NCBI GenBank assembly: GCA_902780565.1
Contig: CACZGD010000013.1
Location: 1-32,534 of the forward strand
Length of the DNA stretch: 32,534 bases
Source: Oscillospiraceae bacterium
Lineage (GTDB): Bacteria; Bacillota; Clostridia; Oscillospirales; Acutalibacteraceae
Direction: 5' to 3'
Below the pieces are notes generated by a model. The model was not told the origin of the DNA, searched no databases, and worked only from the letters and a program-made list of their open reading frames with translations. A program made the translations under genes and the position numbers. Below, piece by piece: positions 29,791 through 32,534 of this stretch (positions within the stretch are counted from its first letter, which is position 1; each line of letters opens with the position of its first letter).

Positions 29791-30606
29791 CTATATTGCT
29801 TTTGATTGATATGAAGCGGTAATGCTGTTCTGACCTTCCATCCTATTAAAACCCGCGGCAGTATATAATTCTATTTCTGTCTTGGCATCAACATTGACCA
29901 CTACCATCATTTGATGCGGCTTGTTCAATTCTATCGCTTTTCCCAACAATGCAAGTTCATAGCCTTGCTGCGAGGCTTCAGGTTTTATAAACAGGTCATA
30001 GATCTCATTAATCTCATAGCAATACTGTACATCCAAATACCCTTGAACCTGTCCGTCTTTTATGGCCAGCAGGACTCTGAAACTATCTTGAGCCGATAGA
30101 ATCCGCTCGGCTGTCCAATAGGTGTCGACATTATGAAGCTTACAGTACTGCTCCGTCCACTTTTCCGAAAGCAGTTCTATCTGACGGGTTGATACATTCG
30201 GTGTCGGTCCGGTCAAAAGCATCTTCTGTTGTTCCGGATCAAATGTCGCCCCTTTCATTTTCAGCGGTCGGGAAATCGCGGCGTTTAGCGGATTAAATAC
30301 AAAATCCATATGGTATCCGCAATAATTCTGCTCCATATAGGAAAGCATCTCAGTAAACGCTTCTTCTTTTTTGGTAAATCCTATGAGCATCTCGATATAT
30401 CGATCATCTGGAAGGACAATCCAGACAAAAAGTCCCACGGTAGTTCCATTTTCCGAAACAGCAAAAGTATATTTGTCTTTCGCCATTAAAGAACGATAGA
30501 GATTATCCTTGTCATAAGTAAAATGAGGATCGGAATATAACGGGTGCCCAGCCAGTTCGCAGATAAAATCCTCATATTCATCAAATGAATGTATTTTCTG
30601 AATCAT
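29791..30606 (-). CDS. GNAT-family acetyltransferase (two GNAT-like lobes)
   Basis: A 271-residue protein that looks like two GNAT folds in tandem. The first lobe (about 1-125) has VGLFVWIVLPDDRYIEMLIG; the second (about 150-271) has VQGYLDVQYCYEINEIYDLF followed by KPEASQQGYELALLGKAIEL, where an acetyl-CoA loop is expected, and ends YTAAGFNRMEG, a common GNAT tail. The acetyl-CoA loop is not a perfect (Q/R)xxGx(G/A). Substrate unknown. Base composition is clearly more AT-rich than the genes to the left, suggesting transfer. ATG 30606 has GGAG about 9-10 nt upstream and its own promoter at 30643-30671. Confidence 0.82.
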   Translation of the reverse strand: MIQKIHSFDEYEDFICELAGHPLYSDPHFTYDKDNLYRSLMAKDKYTFAVSENGTTVGLFVWIVLPDDRYIEMLIGFTKKEEAFTEMLSYMEQNYCGYHMDFVFNPLNAAISRPLKMKGATFDPEQQKMLLTGPTPNVSTRQIELLSEKWTEQYCKLHNVDTYWTAERILSAQDSFRVLLAIKDGQVQGYLDVQYCYEINEIYDLFIKPEASQQGYELALLGKAIELNKPHQMMVVVNVDAKTEIELYTAAGFNRMEGQNSITASYQSKAI

Positions 30607-30642
30607 TTTCTACATCTCCATAAAGCCCGATTTGTTGAGATG

Positions 30643-30671
30643 ATTATACCATATTCAATTTTATGATACAA
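30643..30671 (-). promoter_or_regulatory. Promoter of the GNAT gene
   Basis: On the minus strand TTGTAT (30666-30671), a 17-bp spacer and TATAAT (30643-30648) with TG one base upstream. The leader is about 30 nt. Confidence 0.78.
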
Positions 30672-30677
30672 CAAGAG

Positions 30678-30709
30678 AACCTCTTTTTCCTTGGTAGACA
30701 AAAGAGGTT
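30678..30709. terminator. Hairpin between the nuclease and GNAT genes
   Basis: AACCTCTTTT (30678-30687) and AAAAGAGGTT (30700-30709) make a perfect 10-bp stem with a 12-nt loop, just upstream of the GNAT promoter. It is flanked by only short T-rich sequence, so it could end the nuclease transcript or be an operator. Confidence 0.45.
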
Positions 30710-30745
30710 TCTTTGTTGGGCAAGGACGCATATATGGATACAAAT

Positions 30746-30775
30746 GCACCCCCTGAACGCAAGGGGTGCGTTTTT
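30746..30775 (+). terminator. Terminator-like hairpin downstream of the nuclease gene
   Basis: GCACCCC (30746-30752) pairs with GGGGTGC (30763-30769), then GTTTTT. A second GGGGTGCA (30785-30792) can compete for the same partner. On the minus strand, the direction of the nuclease gene, the following sequence is only ATTTGTATC, so termination there would be weaker. Confidence 0.5.
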
Positions 30776-30820
30776 GAGTTGGGGGGGGTGCATTTCATAA
30801 TAAGCTTATTTTTTCCTGTT

Positions 30821-31930
30821 TTATTGTGCACCTTTCTTTAAGTTACAATCCCTGCAAAGCATCTGGCAGTTGTCAGGCGTAGTCTTCCCGCCCTTGCTCC
30901 ACGGAGTGATATGGTCGGCGTGCATTTCCTCAAACTCGTATGTTTCACCACAGTAAACACACTTGTGACCTTGCCGTTCGTATGCAGCAAGAGCGTCCCG
31001 ACGATCAAACGCTCGGATAGACAGTTTCTTTTCTTCTCCTGTTAAAAGATACTCATAAATACCGCTCTTTTTTGTTACGTCTTCGTCCCCCATAAGCCGC
31101 TGAATTTCCAGTTCCAGCTTCTTCGGATCAAGGTCGGTCCGCTTGCCGTGCTGATTATAGAACAAGCCCCACGGCAAACCCTTCATTTCTTTCCGGGTTT
31201 TCGGAAAGATAGCCTGTACCCAGTCAATGACCGAGCGGAAGTAGTTCCAGAGTTGAACGGCAGAGGGATCATTCTGGTGCTCCGCCATATATGCTTCAAT
31301 GGTCTTGCCTTCGGCGGACGCCGCCCAGAAAATGGCTGTTTCCAGATATTCCTGTCGAATGGACGACCCTTTCAGGTAGTCATCTGCCAGCGTGTCGGCG
31401 GCACATCCTGTCTTCGAGAAATACCTCTTCGCGTCCGACGTCCAAGAACCCGCGTACACGGCGTTACGCAGTTCTTGGTCTGTCAGCTTCTCGCCTGCGA
31501 TATTGATAATCCTGAACCAGTCCAGCTTCTCACTGTCCGTCCCGTCGCAGACATAGACGAACAGGGGATAATTCAGAATCTTGTCTTTCAGGTCTTTCGG
31601 AAGGTTATAGAAATACTTGTCATCGACAGAAAAAGAGCCATCTACATACTCACACAGGGAGATAGTACGTTGCTGTCCGTCAAGTACCTCATATCCGTCG
31701 GAACCGTCGTCCTTCTTCACCTTGCACCAGTAGATGACATTCAGGGGCAAGCCCTTCAAAACGGTGCGGATAACTTCGTCGCGCTGGTTATCCTTGTAGA
31801 CGAACTCGCGCTGATACTTCGGACGAATATCAAGGCGCTCATCATAGCCGACAACGCCTTCCTCTGCGTCGTTGAAATAGCCCTCGCAGACCTCGCCGAC
31901 GGTCACTTTCAGTTCTTTTATATCCATCAT
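30821..31930 (-). CDS. DUF262-HNH nuclease (GmrSD-like)
   Basis: A 369-residue protein with an N-terminal DUF262 domain and a C-terminal HNH domain. DUF262 motifs are PKYQREFVY at 37-45 (YQRE 39-42) and VLDGQQRTI at 82-90; this ParB-like fold hydrolyses NTPs in GmrSD-type restriction enzymes. The HNH domain has zinc cysteines C324, C327, C359 and C362, and MHADHITPW with D339/H340 and N354 at the active site. It would cut DNA in the cytoplasm. I chose ATG 31930, 9 nt after AGGAGG; an in-frame start further upstream lies in the methylase gene. The methylase stop is 4 bp upstream and that gene's last codons provide the ribosome binding site, so the two are coupled. Confidence 0.9.
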   Translation of the reverse strand: MMDIKELKVTVGEVCEGYFNDAEEGVVGYDERLDIRPKYQREFVYKDNQRDEVIRTVLKGLPLNVIYWCKVKKDDGSDGYEVLDGQQRTISLCEYVDGSFSVDDKYFYNLPKDLKDKILNYPLFVYVCDGTDSEKLDWFRIINIAGEKLTDQELRNAVYAGSWTSDAKRYFSKTGCAADTLADDYLKGSSIRQEYLETAIFWAASAEGKTIEAYMAEHQNDPSAVQLWNYFRSVIDWVQAIFPKTRKEMKGLPWGLFYNQHGKRTDLDPKKLELEIQRLMGDEDVTKKSGIYEYLLTGEEKKLSIRAFDRRDALAAYERQGHKCVYCGETYEFEEMHADHITPWSKGGKTTPDNCQMLCRDCNLKKGAQ

Positions 31931-31934
31931 GGTA

Positions 31935-32534
31935 TCAGCCCTCCTTTGGTGCTTCGGGGTGCTTATTACGGACAAGAATGCGCGGATAAGTATTCTTTAG
32001 CTTTCCGTCTACCCATAACGTAGGCGTTGCATTCAAATCGCTATAATTCGGGTATTCATCCTTCGTATATACGTGCGACTTCAATGCTGGATCGCCAGCT
32101 CCTCGCTTCGCCATCCCAATGATTTCAAACTGGTCAGGGCTATACTTATCCAAGAAAGTAATAGGAACACCCATCACATCAGGATAATCACAAGGAATAT
32201 CTGATGTTTTGCTTACCTCAACAGCATCATAATTGTCGTAATGGGGATAGTCCTCAGGTGTATATCTACGGACAAGAATCATTTCTTCGTGACGTTGCTT
32301 TACATCAAGATTTGTAAACCAGCGTATGCCTTTAACACGAATAAACTTGCGGCCGTTTTCATCGACACCGCACCCAGCAGCAGACAATGGATAATCGTCA
32401 GGAACATAGAAAGCCCTATCGCCAGAGTGAATACTCGGTCCTATCCAGACTTCGTTATTCATAATCAACGGGAAGAACTCTTTATAGGTAACCGCGTTTA
32501 TATTCCCTATGATGATGAAGCTCTTTTTGTGCTC
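31935..32534 (-). CDS. EcoRI-type adenine-specific DNA methyltransferase (C-terminal part)
   Basis: The frame is open to the window edge; 199 C-terminal residues are visible. They include FIIIGNINAVTYKEFFPLI, IWIGPSI-like VWIGPSIHSGDRAFYVPDDY, GVRWFTNLD-like GIRWFTNLDVKQRHEEM and the end DQFEIIGMAKRGAGDPAL, which I recognise as the M.EcoRI family (PF13651-like). These enzymes methylate an adenine in DNA using S-adenosylmethionine; the catalytic NPPF/DPPY motif would lie in the part outside the window. There are repeated DDYP/EDYPHYDN/DEYPNYSDL segments. Composition is AT-rich like the downstream nuclease gene. The start is not in the window, so an apparent TTG start at 32468 is not the true start. 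Confidence 0.9.
   Translation of the reverse strand, partial: EHKKSFIIIGNINAVTYKEFFPLIMNNEVWIGPSIHSGDRAFYVPDDYPLSAAGCGVDENGRKFIRVKGIRWFTNLDVKQRHEEMILVRRYTPEDYPHYDNYDAVEVSKTSDIPCDYPDVMGVPITFLDKYSPDQFEIIGMAKRGAGDPALKSHVYTKDEYPNYSDLNATPTLWVDGKLKNTYPRILVRNKHPEAPKEG

Overview
The window looks like a chromosomal piece of a GC-rich anaerobic Clostridia-type Firmicute, probably Oscillospiraceae-like. The grounds are strong AGGAGG-type ribosome binding sites, sigma-A-like promoters, Gram-positive lipoproteins, a ferredoxin-linked indolepyruvate oxidoreductase, a NarL-type regulatory cassette and a very large secreted protease with CxxCG repeats. Assignment is by reading alone; no database search was possible. 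No rRNA, tRNA or CRISPR array was recognised.

Layout. Positions 1-294 hold palindromes that may be the end of an IS200/IS605-type element, then five 32-33 bp direct repeats. The last repeat supplies the -35 box of an AAA ATPase/DUF4143 gene (295-1614). From 8301 down to 1614 on the minus strand runs a six-gene operon: amidohydrolase, acyl-CoA synthetase, iorA, iorB, paaK-like ligase and a double-ACT protein. It has a good promoter and terminator and fits conversion between aryl-pyruvates, aryl-acetyl-CoA and aryl-acetates. A lipoprotein and a small Xre-type regulator (8394-9437) diverge from a promoter carrying two 13-bp direct repeats. A membrane protein and the proB-proA pair (9533-12326) follow. 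A 36-codon ORF with a strong promoter and ribosome binding site sits at 12498-12608. A second minus-strand operon (16927 to 12829) encodes an M3 oligoendopeptidase, a DUF218 lipoprotein, an MBL hydrolase and a hydroxypyruvate-isomerase-like protein.

On the plus strand, 17213-19658 encodes a deacetylase-like-fold protein and an HD-domain protein without a normal start codon. A gene relic and an unusual palindrome containing a promoter, a terminator-like fold and a ribosome binding site precede a 1458-residue secreted C1 peptidase with leucine-rich repeats and five 40-residue CxxCG repeats (19914-24290). Next comes a three-gene signalling operon (24601-28302): a 7TM sensor with a degenerate kinase core, an intact HisKA_3-type kinase and a LuxR/NarL-type response regulator. 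The 3' end of the HD gene is repeated as a 72-bp fragment at 28808-28879. The last ~2.7 kb is visibly more AT-rich and carries a GNAT acetyltransferase and a two-gene unit of EcoRI-type adenine methyltransferase (cut by the window end) plus DUF262-HNH nuclease, a probable modification/restriction pair on acquired DNA.
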